Positions 20,163 to 28,900 of a stretch of DNA of 64,000 nt are shown here, in pieces (position 1 is the stretch's first letter; every line of letters starts with the position of its first letter). Source of the DNA: Claveliimonas monacensis (GTDB lineage Bacteria; Bacillota; Clostridia; Lachnospirales; Lachnospiraceae). Where the stretch lies: assembly GCF_014982975.1 (NCBI RefSeq), contig NZ_JADCKL010000004.1, positions 163,793-227,792 of the forward strand, written 5' to 3'. Below the pieces are notes generated by a model. That model did no database searches. It saw only the letters and a program-made list of their open reading frames with translations, and was not told the origin of the DNA. Made by a program: the position numbers and the translations under genes.

Positions 20163-21464
20163 TTATCTATACCTGGAAAGCAGGACCACACCCACAGCGC
20201 AGACCAGCAGCTCCGTAACCGGGAAGGCCGCCCACACGCCGTACAGCTCCGCCAGGCTGGAGAGGAGAAAGGCCAGGGGGATGATCAGTATAAATCCCCG
20301 CAGAAGAGAGATGACGTGGGCCGGCAGGGGTCGCTCCGTGGAGGTAAAGAACACGGAATGGACGATATTAAGCCCTGCAAACACGCACCCTGTAAAGTAG
20401 ATCTTAAGGCCCGTCTCGGCGATCTGCTGCAGCAGCGCGTTCCCCTCGCTGTTGAAAATCCCCACAATGGGCGCTGCCCCGAAAAACATAAGCAGGTACA
20501 CCGCCGCGGAAATAAGGATCACCGCCCACTGGGCGTAGCGCAGGATGGCGGATACATTTTTCTGGTTTCCCTGCCCGTAGTTGCTGCTCAGGATAGGCTG
20601 GATCCCCTGGGAGATCCCTGTGTAGATGGAGATCACCACAAGGGAAATATTGGCGATGACGCCGTAGGCCGCCACGCCGGTGTTGCCTGCCAGCCCCAGG
20701 ATGATCATATTAAACACGATCATGACAATGCCGGAGGACACTTCTGTCAGAAGGGACGGAAAGCCGCTTGAGAAGATCCCCAGGGCCAGTCTTGGAGACA
20801 GCCTGCATCTGCGCAGATGAAACTGGTTTTTCTTTCTAAGGCGGTGGGAGGACTGTATCAGCATACTGATCACCGGGGCCGTCCCCGTGGCCAGGGCAGC
20901 GCCGAACATGCCCATCCCAAGAGGGAACATAAACACATAGTCAAGCACCACGTTGGAGAGGCTTCCCACGATCATGGCCGCCATGGCAAGCTGGGGGGCC
21001 CCGTCGTTGCGGACAAAGCAAAGGAACAGGTTGTTTGCCATAAACATGGGGGCAAACATCATCAGCACCTGCAGGTAGGATCTTGTCAGCTCAAACACTT
21101 CCGCGTCCGCGCCAAGAAGGCGGGTCAGCACGCCGGAGCAAAGCAGCCCCAGGAAGAAAAAGACGGCCGCAATGAGAACCGTCAGCACCGCCGCATTTGT
21201 GAACACCCGGTCCGCGTTCTCATCCTTTCCCTGGCTCTTGAAGATGGTGTATTTAATGCCGCCACCCATTCCGATCATCAGTCCGCTTCCGTTGATGAAG
21301 CTGTACACCGGGATGGCAAGGTTGAGGGCTGCCAGCCCGTCTGCCCCCAGGGCTTTGGACACGAAAAATGTGTCCGCCAGAATATAGCAGGACAGGCCGA
21401 TCATTCCCAGCACATTCAAAGATGAATACTTGATAAACTCTCTAAAACAACTGTTTTTCTGCAT
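20163..21464 (-). CDS. MATE family efflux transporter
   Basis: 433-residue membrane protein with about 12 helices, cation-coupled exporter of drugs or metabolites. Two MatE repeats are visible: the first begins FIKYSSLNVLGMIGLSCYIL with the ADTFFVSKALGADGLAALNL motif, the second starts around residue 230 (GFPSLLTEVSSGIVMIVF) and includes YGQGNQKNVSAILRYAQWA. GGAGG lies 8 bases before the ATG at 21464. Its 150-base leader contains a strong terminator, so expression is probably attenuated. Substrate unknown. Confidence 0.92.
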   Translation of the reverse strand: MQKNSCFREFIKYSSLNVLGMIGLSCYILADTFFVSKALGADGLAALNLAIPVYSFINGSGLMIGMGGGIKYTIFKSQGKDENADRVFTNAAVLTVLIAAVFFFLGLLCSGVLTRLLGADAEVFELTRSYLQVLMMFAPMFMANNLFLCFVRNDGAPQLAMAAMIVGSLSNVVLDYVFMFPLGMGMFGAALATGTAPVISMLIQSSHRLRKKNQFHLRRCRLSPRLALGIFSSGFPSLLTEVSSGIVMIVFNMIILGLAGNTGVAAYGVIANISLVVISIYTGISQGIQPILSSNYGQGNQKNVSAILRYAQWAVILISAAVYLLMFFGAAPIVGIFNSEGNALLQQIAETGLKIYFTGCVFAGLNIVHSVFFTSTERPLPAHVISLLRGFILIIPLAFLLSSLAELYGVWAAFPVTELLVCAVGVVLLSRYR

Positions 21465-21528
21465 ACATCATACCTCCGGCTCTTGTGGTCAGATTTCGCC
21501 CCGGATCCTGGAAAAACATGGACAGAAT

Positions 21529-21577
21529 AAAAAAAGTCCCATTTATTTCAACAAAGGCCTACTGAAATAAATAAGAC
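21529..21577 (-). terminator. Strong intrinsic terminator inside the MATE leader (attenuator)
   Basis: A 15-pair stem, GTCTTATTTATTTCA (complement of 21563-21577) with TGAAATAAATGGGAC (complement of 21536-21550), is followed by seven T on the minus strand. Because the only gene upstream on that strand is none, and a promoter lies 45 bases further upstream, this acts in the leader of the MATE gene. Confidence 0.8.
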
Positions 21578-21621
21578 ATACCCGGCGGCAATCACTGCAT
21601 TATTCGTTTACATGCTCTGCT

Positions 21622-21650
21622 AAAATATCACAAAACATATATTAAGTCAA
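21622..21650 (-). promoter_or_regulatory. Promoter of the MATE gene
   Basis: Minus-strand TTGACT (21645-21650) and TATTTT (21622-21627) are separated by 17 bases, giving a leader of roughly 150 bases before the MATE start. Confidence 0.55.
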
Positions 21651-21709
21651 GATATTGCTTAAAATCGATCAATTTTTCTTCGTTTTCTCTTCCTTTTTCA
21701 ATAAGAAAC

Positions 21710-21746
21710 TGATATAATCCTTTTTAGTGCGCTAAATCGGCACTAA
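21710..21746 (+). promoter_or_regulatory. OPT operon promoter with extended -10 and overlapping inverted repeat
   Basis: TGATATAAT (TATAAT at 21713-21718, with an upstream TG) forms an extended -10 box. Immediately after it TTAGTGC (21724-21730) and GCACTAA (21740-21746) form a perfect 7-base inverted repeat at the expected transcription start: an operator or a 5' hairpin. Confidence 0.6.
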
Positions 21747-21781
21747 GAAAAAATCTATATTCTAAGAAAGGAATGAATGAC

Positions 21782-23659
21782 ATGGACAAGAAGTCAGAAT
21801 TCAAACCGTATATTCCGGCTGACAAGATCGTGCCGGAATTTACAGTCACTTCTGTTCTCATAGGTATCCTTCTGGCAATTGTGTTTGGCGCAGCCAACGC
21901 TTACCTGGGCCTTCTCGTTGGTATGACGATCTCCGCTTCTATTCCTGCGGCCGTTATCTCCATGGGAATTATCCGCGTGATCCTGCGCAGGGATTCCATT
22001 CTTGAGAACAACCTTGTACAGACCATCGGTTCTGCCGGCGAGTCTGTCGCAGCGGGAGCAATCTTTACTCTCCCCGCATTATTCTTATGGGCAGAGGAGG
22101 GAAAAACTGATTTCCCAAGTATCATGACGCTTTTCCTCGTAGCTCTGTTCGGCGGTATCCTGGGCGTGTGCTTCATGGTACCTCTGCGCCAGGCCCTCAT
22201 TGTTGAGGAACATGGAACACTGCCATTCCCGGAAGGAACCGCATGTGCCGAGGTTCTTCTTGCTGGTGAGGAGGGCGGTGCAAAAGCCGGAACCGTATTC
22301 AAAGGTCTCGGAATTGCAGCCGTTTACAAATTCGTTGCAGACGGTCTTCACCTCTTCCCGAGTGAGATCGGCTATGCATTCAAGAGCTATGCAGGATCCC
22401 AGATCGGTATCCAGGTACTGCCTTCACTGGCAGGTGTGGGATACATCTGCGGACCGAAGATCTCCAGCTACATGCTGGCCGGTGGTACACTGAGCTGGTT
22501 CGTGCTGATGCCTCTGATCGCACTGTTCGGCGGGGACGCTACCATCTTCCCGGGAACAGACCCGATCTCCTCCATGGCTCCTGGCGACCTGTGGGGAAAT
22601 TACATCAAGTACATCGGTGCAGGCGCCGTTGCAGCCGGCGGATTTATCAGCCTTATCAAGACATTCCCGCTGATCATCCGCACATTCAAGCAGGCAATGG
22701 CAAGCATGTCCAAGAAACACGCAAACAAAGACGCGCTTCGTACAGAGCGGGATCTTCCGATGCCTGTTCTGCTGGCAATCATTGTAGTGATCATCATCGC
22801 CATCTGGCTTGTACCGGCATTCCCGGTAAATCCGCTGGGCGCTCTGATCGTGGTTGTATTTGGTTTCTTCTTTGCATCCGTTTCCTCCCGTATGGTAGGT
22901 CTCATCGGATCCTCCAACAACCCGGTTTCCGGTATGGCTATCGCTACTCTGATCATTGCTACTCTTGCTCTTAAAGCAACAGGAACAGACGGAACAACAG
23001 GTATGGTTGGCGCTATCGCCATCGGCGGTATCATCTGTGTCATCGCAGCCATCGCCGGCGATACTTCACAGGATTTAAAGACAGGTTTCATTGTCGGTGC
23101 CACACCTAAGACCCAGCAGATCGGTGAGATCATCGGTGTCGTTGTATCTTCCGCTGCTATCGGATTCGTACTCTACCTGCTGAACGAGGCATGGGGATAC
23201 GGTACAGAGCAGATCCCTGCCGCACAGGCAACCATGATGAAGATGCTTGTAGAGGGTATCATGAACGCTGATCTTCCCTGGCCGCTCATCTTCACAGGTG
23301 TATTTATCGCCATCGTTGTAGAGATTCTGAAAGTACCGGTTATGCCGTTTGCAGTAGGTATGTACCTGCCATTCAGCTTAAGTGCTGGTATCATGGCCGG
23401 TGGTATCGTGCGTTACATCGTGGAGCGTATCAAAGGTACAGAGCAGGAGAAAAAAGAGCGTGCAGACCGCGGCGTACTCTTCACATCCGGACTTATTGCC
23501 GGAGAGGGTATCATGGGTATCGTCCTTGCTGTCCTGGCAGTGCTTGAGCTGGACGGCGCCATCACTCTTCCATTCTCTCTGCCGCAGATCGGAAGCCTTG
23601 TGATCTTCATCCTGCTTCTGTTCTATCTGTACAGACTGTGCATGAAAAAGGAAAAATAA
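21782..23659 (+). CDS. OPT family oligopeptide transporter
   Basis: 625-residue membrane protein with about 15 hydrophobic segments. Family features include an N-terminal PEFTVTSVLIGILLAIVFGAANAYLGL block, the NLVQTIGSAGESVAAGAIFT motif and the LPFPEGTACAEVL motif of bacterial OPT (YSL-like) carriers, which move oligopeptides or metal chelates. AAAGGA lies 9 bases before the ATG at 21782, so this start is preferred over 21773. Codon use is more A/T-ended than in its neighbours, as in highly expressed genes. It heads a three-gene operon. Confidence 0.93.
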   Translation: MDKKSEFKPYIPADKIVPEFTVTSVLIGILLAIVFGAANAYLGLLVGMTISASIPAAVISMGIIRVILRRDSILENNLVQTIGSAGESVAAGAIFTLPALFLWAEEGKTDFPSIMTLFLVALFGGILGVCFMVPLRQALIVEEHGTLPFPEGTACAEVLLAGEEGGAKAGTVFKGLGIAAVYKFVADGLHLFPSEIGYAFKSYAGSQIGIQVLPSLAGVGYICGPKISSYMLAGGTLSWFVLMPLIALFGGDATIFPGTDPISSMAPGDLWGNYIKYIGAGAVAAGGFISLIKTFPLIIRTFKQAMASMSKKHANKDALRTERDLPMPVLLAIIVVIIIAIWLVPAFPVNPLGALIVVVFGFFFASVSSRMVGLIGSSNNPVSGMAIATLIIATLALKATGTDGTTGMVGAIAIGGIICVIAAIAGDTSQDLKTGFIVGATPKTQQIGEIIGVVVSSAAIGFVLYLLNEAWGYGTEQIPAAQATMMKMLVEGIMNADLPWPLIFTGVFIAIVVEILKVPVMPFAVGMYLPFSLSAGIMAGGIVRYIVERIKGTEQEKKERADRGVLFTSGLIAGEGIMGIVLAVLAVLELDGAITLPFSLPQIGSLVIFILLLFYLYRLCMKKEK

Positions 23660-23662
23660 AAA

Positions 23663-24016
23663 ATGAGATCAAAAGACCAACGGAATTACATGGATTTTGT
23701 ACCGGTTAAAAATCCGGATATTGAATATCAGACAGGCGAGGACGGCATTGTGACTGTTTTCATTGAGTGGAAAGGGTTCTATCACCGGATCGCCCAGAAA
23801 TTTTTTCACCGCCCAAGGGTAAGCGAAGTAAAACTTGACAACTACGGCAGCTTTGTCTGGCTGTCCATAGATGATATGCGGGATGTGCACCAGCTCTCAA
23901 ACATACTGGATGCTCAGTTTCCCGGCATGGAGAAGTCTCTCTCCAGACTGATCAAGTTCCTGGAGATCCTCCGTGACAATCATCTGATCCACTGGAAAGG
24001 AGAAAAATGGAACTGA
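23663..24016 (+). CDS. PqqD-like protein (RiPP-recognition-type fold)
   Basis: 117-residue protein starting 3 bases after the OPT stop. The central region VSEVKLDNYGSFVWLSIDDMRDVHQLSNILDAQF has the pattern of PqqD-family winged helix proteins (LDxxGxxVW...). No precursor peptide or radical-SAM enzyme is next to it, so a role in peptide modification is unlikely; more plausibly it is a small partner or regulator of the OPT transporter. It overlaps the next gene by 10 bases. Function is unknown. Confidence 0.6.
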   Translation: MRSKDQRNYMDFVPVKNPDIEYQTGEDGIVTVFIEWKGFYHRIAQKFFHRPRVSEVKLDNYGSFVWLSIDDMRDVHQLSNILDAQFPGMEKSLSRLIKFLEILRDNHLIHWKGEKWN

Positions 24017-24363
24017 TACTTCATTATATCCCGTATATTCTTCTGTTTGCCGCAGCCACAGCCGTCATCTACACATGGGGCATATGGCGCACCATGCGGC
24101 AGAAACAGGATTTGTCGAACATGCTCAGTTCAAAGGGGATAACAAAAGTCCGAAAAGCCCTTCGCAAAAAGGGTCCCATGACCCGCAGGGAGCTGGAACC
24201 CGTGGTAAAAGATCTGACCGCGAAGCAGCCGTTTAACAGCGAGCGCATGGCGGTAACTGATCCGGGAAAATTTCTGGATTCCATCCTTCCGTACATGCTG
24301 AAACAAAAGCTGATCACGGAGGAAAAGGAAAACGGGAAAATCATCTACCGGTATAGAAAATAG
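24007..24363 (+). CDS. Small membrane-anchored winged-helix-like protein
   Basis: 118-residue protein with one N-terminal membrane helix (about residues 5-25) and a basic cytoplasmic part. Residues 43-118 read like a winged helix (MLSSKGITKVRKALRKKGPMTRRELEPVV..., ending ENGKIIYRYRK). It is the last gene of the OPT operon, overlapping the PqqD-like gene and followed by a terminator. I do not recognise a named family; it could be a membrane-tethered regulator of the transporter. Confidence 0.6.
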   Translation: MELILHYIPYILLFAAATAVIYTWGIWRTMRQKQDLSNMLSSKGITKVRKALRKKGPMTRRELEPVVKDLTAKQPFNSERMAVTDPGKFLDSILPYMLKQKLITEEKENGKIIYRYRK

Positions 24364-24373
24364 CATAAGCAAG

Positions 24374-24415
24374 GAGGCAGACATGACCCATCTGGGCCGT
24401 GCCTGCCTCTTTTTT
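24374..24415 (+). terminator. Terminator of the OPT operon
   Basis: GAGGCAG (24374-24380) pairs with CTGCCTC (24403-24409), the stem extending inward through CATG/CGTG and CCC/GGG with two mismatches, and is followed by six T. Confidence 0.82.
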
Positions 24416-25805
24416 ATTTCTGCATTGTTTCTGTCTGGGCGTCACTGGCAGATCCCAGTGTCACGCTCACTGTCTGCTCCTTGTACTCTCCCTGGTCGGT
24501 TCTCTGTACCGTCACTTCCACTGTCTCGCCGGATGCATAATACTGGAGCACATCCTGGAGCTGCGACATGCCGGTGATGGTGCGGCCGTCAAATCCTGTG
24601 ATGATATCCCCTGCCAGCATACCGGCCTGGGCAGCCGGCCCGTCTTCCACTACAGCCGACACAGCCACGCCTGTGGGCATACCGTACATCTGGGACGCCT
24701 CTGAGGATACGTCCGTCCCCTGGATACCCAGGTAGGATGCCTGGCTTTCATCCACTTTCTCCCGGGTAGTCTGGTTCATAAGATTCTGCAGACTCTCCTG
24801 GGCTTTGTTGATGGGGATGGCAAAGCCGATACCGTCAACTGTTGTGCCGGACTGTGTCGTGGAGCTCTTGGCCTGGTTGATGCCGATCAGTTCGCCTTTC
24901 ATGTTCAGAAGGGCGCCGCCGCTGTTTCCGGAATTGATGGGCGCGTCGGTCTGGATCAGCCCGGTGTACGTATTTGTCGTTCCATTGTCACTGGAGATCT
25001 GCAGATTCCGGTCCAGGGCGCTTACATAGCCGCTTGTGACGGACTGCCCGTAACCCAGGGCGTTTCCGATGGCAACCACCTGCTCGCCCAGGACAAGCTC
25101 ATCCGAGTCGCCGATGGTGGCTATCTTGATCTGTCCCATGGTGTCACTGGAAATATCCGACAGCTTCACCGCCACAACAGCCAGGTCGTTGGTGGCGTCT
25201 GTCCCCTTGATCTGTCCTTCCACTGCCGTCTCATCCACAAATCCCACAGACAGGCTGTCTGCTCCTTCTACCACATGATTGTTGGTGGCGATGAGAAGTT
25301 CCGTGTCATTCTTTCCCACGATGACACCGGTTCCTGCTCCTTCCACCTCATACTCCTGGGTGCCGCCGAAGAAGCTCCTCATCTCCTCCACAGACATGGT
25401 GGAGATGGTGACAAGGGAGGGCATGGCATTCTCAGCCACCTGGGCCACGGTTCCCGTGCTGTCCGTGCTGTCCGTGCCGGACACGGTTTCTGTGTTGCTT
25501 ATGCCGTTCTCCGCAGCTTTTCTGTTGTAGACCTGGCTGGCTGCCACATTCACCCCGAAGGCCGTGCCTCCTGCCACTGCTCCAAAGACCAGGGCCATGG
25601 CCACAAGCACTGCCCATCTCTTCTTCATGCTCATGGGGCCTTTGGGAGCGTTCTTAGATTTTTTTGCCTTTTTCAGCTTCTTTTCCGGTACGGCGCTCCC
25701 GGCTTCTGTGTAGTCCATATATCCGGCAGCTCCTGCCTGCTGACCTGCCTCCTGGGATTCTTTACTTTCTTCGTTGTATCCTTCTGTATATCTTTCATCC
25801 ATCAT
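24414..25805 (-). CDS. HtrA/DegP-type serine protease with PDZ domain
   Basis: 463-residue membrane-anchored quality-control protease. A cytoplasmic tail rich in charged residues leads to one membrane helix (about residues 68-88). The trypsin-like domain shows the His in IATNNHVVEGA, the Asp in TNDLAVVAV and the Ser in NSGNSGGALLN; a single PDZ domain follows (AAQAGMLAGDIITGFDGRTITGMSQL). It degrades or refolds damaged exported proteins at the outer membrane face. The upstream gap has a TATAAT on the minus strand at 25860-25865. Monocistronic, convergent with the OPT operon. Confidence 0.95.
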   Translation of the reverse strand: MMDERYTEGYNEESKESQEAGQQAGAAGYMDYTEAGSAVPEKKLKKAKKSKNAPKGPMSMKKRWAVLVAMALVFGAVAGGTAFGVNVAASQVYNRKAAENGISNTETVSGTDSTDSTGTVAQVAENAMPSLVTISTMSVEEMRSFFGGTQEYEVEGAGTGVIVGKNDTELLIATNNHVVEGADSLSVGFVDETAVEGQIKGTDATNDLAVVAVKLSDISSDTMGQIKIATIGDSDELVLGEQVVAIGNALGYGQSVTSGYVSALDRNLQISSDNGTTNTYTGLIQTDAPINSGNSGGALLNMKGELIGINQAKSSTTQSGTTVDGIGFAIPINKAQESLQNLMNQTTREKVDESQASYLGIQGTDVSSEASQMYGMPTGVAVSAVVEDGPAAQAGMLAGDIITGFDGRTITGMSQLQDVLQYYASGETVEVTVQRTDQGEYKEQTVSVTLGSASDAQTETMQK

Positions 25806-25915
25806 AGTCTCAGCCTCTTTCCTCCGTAAGAAATGATCTTTTTTCTTTTTACAAGACTGATTATAGAGCGATCCTGTGATGGAATTGTGAAGAACTTTTT
25901 ATGTTTTTGTGTTTT

Positions 25916-28900
25916 TTAAGATGCCTCTTCCTTCTGCTGGTTCACATTCATCACCAGCATCTGGAGCCGGTTCTCGATGTTGGCAAAGCTGACGTCCGGA
26001 TCGTAGTCCAGAGGCAGGATCTGCACGTCGGGATACAGCTCTTTCAGCTTCTTGGCAATGCCCCGCCCTACCACATGGTTAGGCAGGCAGCCGAAGGGCT
26101 GCAGGATGACAAAGGCCCGGCATCCCCGCTTTGCGTGGTGGAGGATCTCGCCGGAGATCAGCACGCCCTCCCCTGCGTCAAAGGTGTGATGGATGACCTG
26201 GTCACTGTCTTTCACCATCTCCTCCATTCTGAGAGCAGGCTGGTAGAGAGGATGCTTTTTCGCGATCCGGTCTGTCATGTCGTGGGCAACGTCAAAGGCT
26301 TTGTTTGCCACATGATACCAGATCTTCTGGATGAGAGGACGCTTCAGGTGGTACTCCCTGTTCTGGCTGTTCTGGTAGAAATAGGTTTTCCGGATAACGT
26401 CCGTCATGCGGGCTTCTATGATCTCAAATCCGTTCTTCTCCAGGTAGTCCTCGATATCATGGTTGGCGCCGGGATGGAAATTCAGCAGGTACTCTCCAAC
26501 GATCAGCACGCCCGGCCTGGGGCTGGTTCGGTCGTACTCTATCTGGTTCATAATATCCACGGCCTTCTTAAAGCCCCTCCTGGCGCCCGGGATGCCCTTT
26601 GTCTCCAGCCCTTCCACCACGGCGTCCAGGGCTTTCTCAAAGGCTGTGTCCGCGCTTCCTTTTACCTTCTCGTAGGGCCGGATCTTCCGCAGCAGCTCTT
26701 CCAGCACATCGATCATGGGCAGAGAGAAGGCAATCTTCAGGGAGGTGGAAAGGTTCATCTTAAATCCAGGATGCAGGTTGTGGGAGTCCGCATCATCATT
26801 GGTAAGGATGGGCACCTGGGAAAATCCCGCGTCATCCAGCGCTTTCCGAAGAAGGGCGCTGTAGTGGGTCAGACGGCAGTCGCCCACGTATTTGCCCATG
26901 GCGATCGCCGTGTGGTCCGGGTCGTACTTTCCGCTGCGGAGGGCCTCCAGGGCCTCACCGATAACGATCTGGGCCGGGAAACAGATGTCGTTGTGGACAT
27001 ACTGCTTTCCAAGCCGGATGGCCTCCCCTCTTCCGATCTCCAGGGGCACGGTCTTCACGCCCTGCCCCGCAAAAGAGGCGGCCATGATCCGGCTGAAGGC
27101 GTGGGACGTGTTGGGCACCAGCACCATTTTGTCCGCCCTGTCCTTCTTTTCAAATTTCACTGGATAGGGGTCCTTAAGCTCCCTCGTCTCCAATCTTTTC
27201 TTTTTCTCTCTTCCCATGGCCACTGTCTCCAGGAAGGACCGGACGCGGATACGCAAGGGGCCCTGGATGTCGCTCTCGTCCAGCTTCAGGACAAGAGGGA
27301 TTTTCCCGGATATCTCGTGCATCAGCCGGATGATCTCATCCGACAGGTAGGCGTCATGGCCGCAGCCAAAGCTCACCACCTGCACGTACTCCAGACAGTC
27401 GCTCTGAGCCGCCAGGATGGCGGAGGAGAGCATCCTTGCGTGGAAATTGTTGACAATGTCGATCCTGCTTTTATTGAGGTCCACATCCTCGATACCCGGA
27501 ACCGAGTCCGCTGTCAGCACGGGAATTCCCATGGTGACAAACATCTCCGGCAGGTCGTGATTGACAAGGGCATCGTTCTGGTAGGGCCTGGACGCCAGGA
27601 CAACAGCAAACTTCCCTTTCTCTTTCACTCTCTCAATGATGGCGGCTCCCTGCCTTTTCAGCTCTGCCCGGAAGCTCTCCTGGGCCTGCTCTCCCGCTGC
27701 AATAGCTTTCTTTGTCTCCGCCTCCGGTATCTGGAAATGCTCTTTCATATAGATGGTAAGCTGCCGGTTCCGGTCCTCTTTTGAGGGCCAGTGGAACAGC
27801 GGTTCGTCAAAGGGGATGCCGAACTGTCTCTTGGGGTTGTCCGAGTTTTTCACCACAATGGGATAGCCCTTCACCACGGCGCACATGGACTCGCTTGTCT
27901 TCTCCGTGTTCTCTGTGGGAATGGTGGTCACAGCGGGCATGAAGATGCGGTCCACCTTCTTCGCCGCCAGGTTCCGGAGATGTCCGTGTACCAGCTTGGC
28001 CGGGAAGCAGACGGTGTCCGAGGTAACAGCGGAAAGTCCCGACTCGTACATTTTTCTCGTGCTTATGTCCGAGAGCTGTACCTTGTACCCAAGAGCTTTC
28101 CAAAAGGTGCTCCAAAAAGGCATGAACTCCCAATTGGAGAGGACTCTGGGAAGGCCGATGGTGAGATTCCTCTTTACAGCCGGTTCCGGGCAGGGATAGT
28201 CTTTGAAGAGAAGCTCTTCCCTTCTCCTGTACATGTTGGGCACTCTGTTGACTTTCTGGGTCTTCTCCCTGAGCTGTTTTCTTGCCTGGGCGTCCTCCGG
28301 TCTGCCCAGCACCTCTCCCCTCTCGCAGCGATTGTTTGTCACCCAGGAATTGCCGTTTGAGAAAGTGACAATGGTCCTCCGGCAGTGGTTGGTGCAGAAG
28401 GGACAGGGGGCGTTGGACTCCTGTGTGTAGGAGAAGTCGTCCAGGCTGTCCAGGTCGATGAAGGTGCGTTTTTCGGGCTCTCTTGCATGCCGCTCTTTGG
28501 CGATGAGGGCCACGCCCACTGCACCCATAAGACCTGGATAGGGGGCTCGGACAACCTGGCGGCCTGTGTACTCTTCCATGGCCCGCACAACGGCGTCATT
28601 TTCAAAGGTACCTCCCTGGACCACAATGCGCTCTCCCAGAGAGTCCAGGTTGGAGATACGGATCACCTTTGTAAATACATTCTCTATGATGGAGCGGCAA
28701 AGTCCCGCCATGATGTCCTCCGGCAGGCGGCCGTTTCTCTGCTCGGTGATGATGCTGCTGTTCATAAAGACCGTACAGCGGCTTCCCAGCTTTGCCGGAT
28801 GCTTTGAGGCAAAGGCTGCCTCCGCGATCTTTCTGGCCGGGATATGCAGGGAGGCGGCAAAGTTCTCAAGGAAAGAACCGCAGCCCGAGGAGCAGGCCTC

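Noticed and set aside
25860..25888. Strong promoter for htrA
   Set aside because: The -10 (TATAAT) is good but no -35 box at a proper distance was found, so it is mentioned only in the gene entry.
25901..27784. 627-codon plus-strand open frame opposite the activase gene
   Set aside because: The minus strand encodes an intact activase with matching domains; the plus frame has no recognisable motif and no ribosome site.
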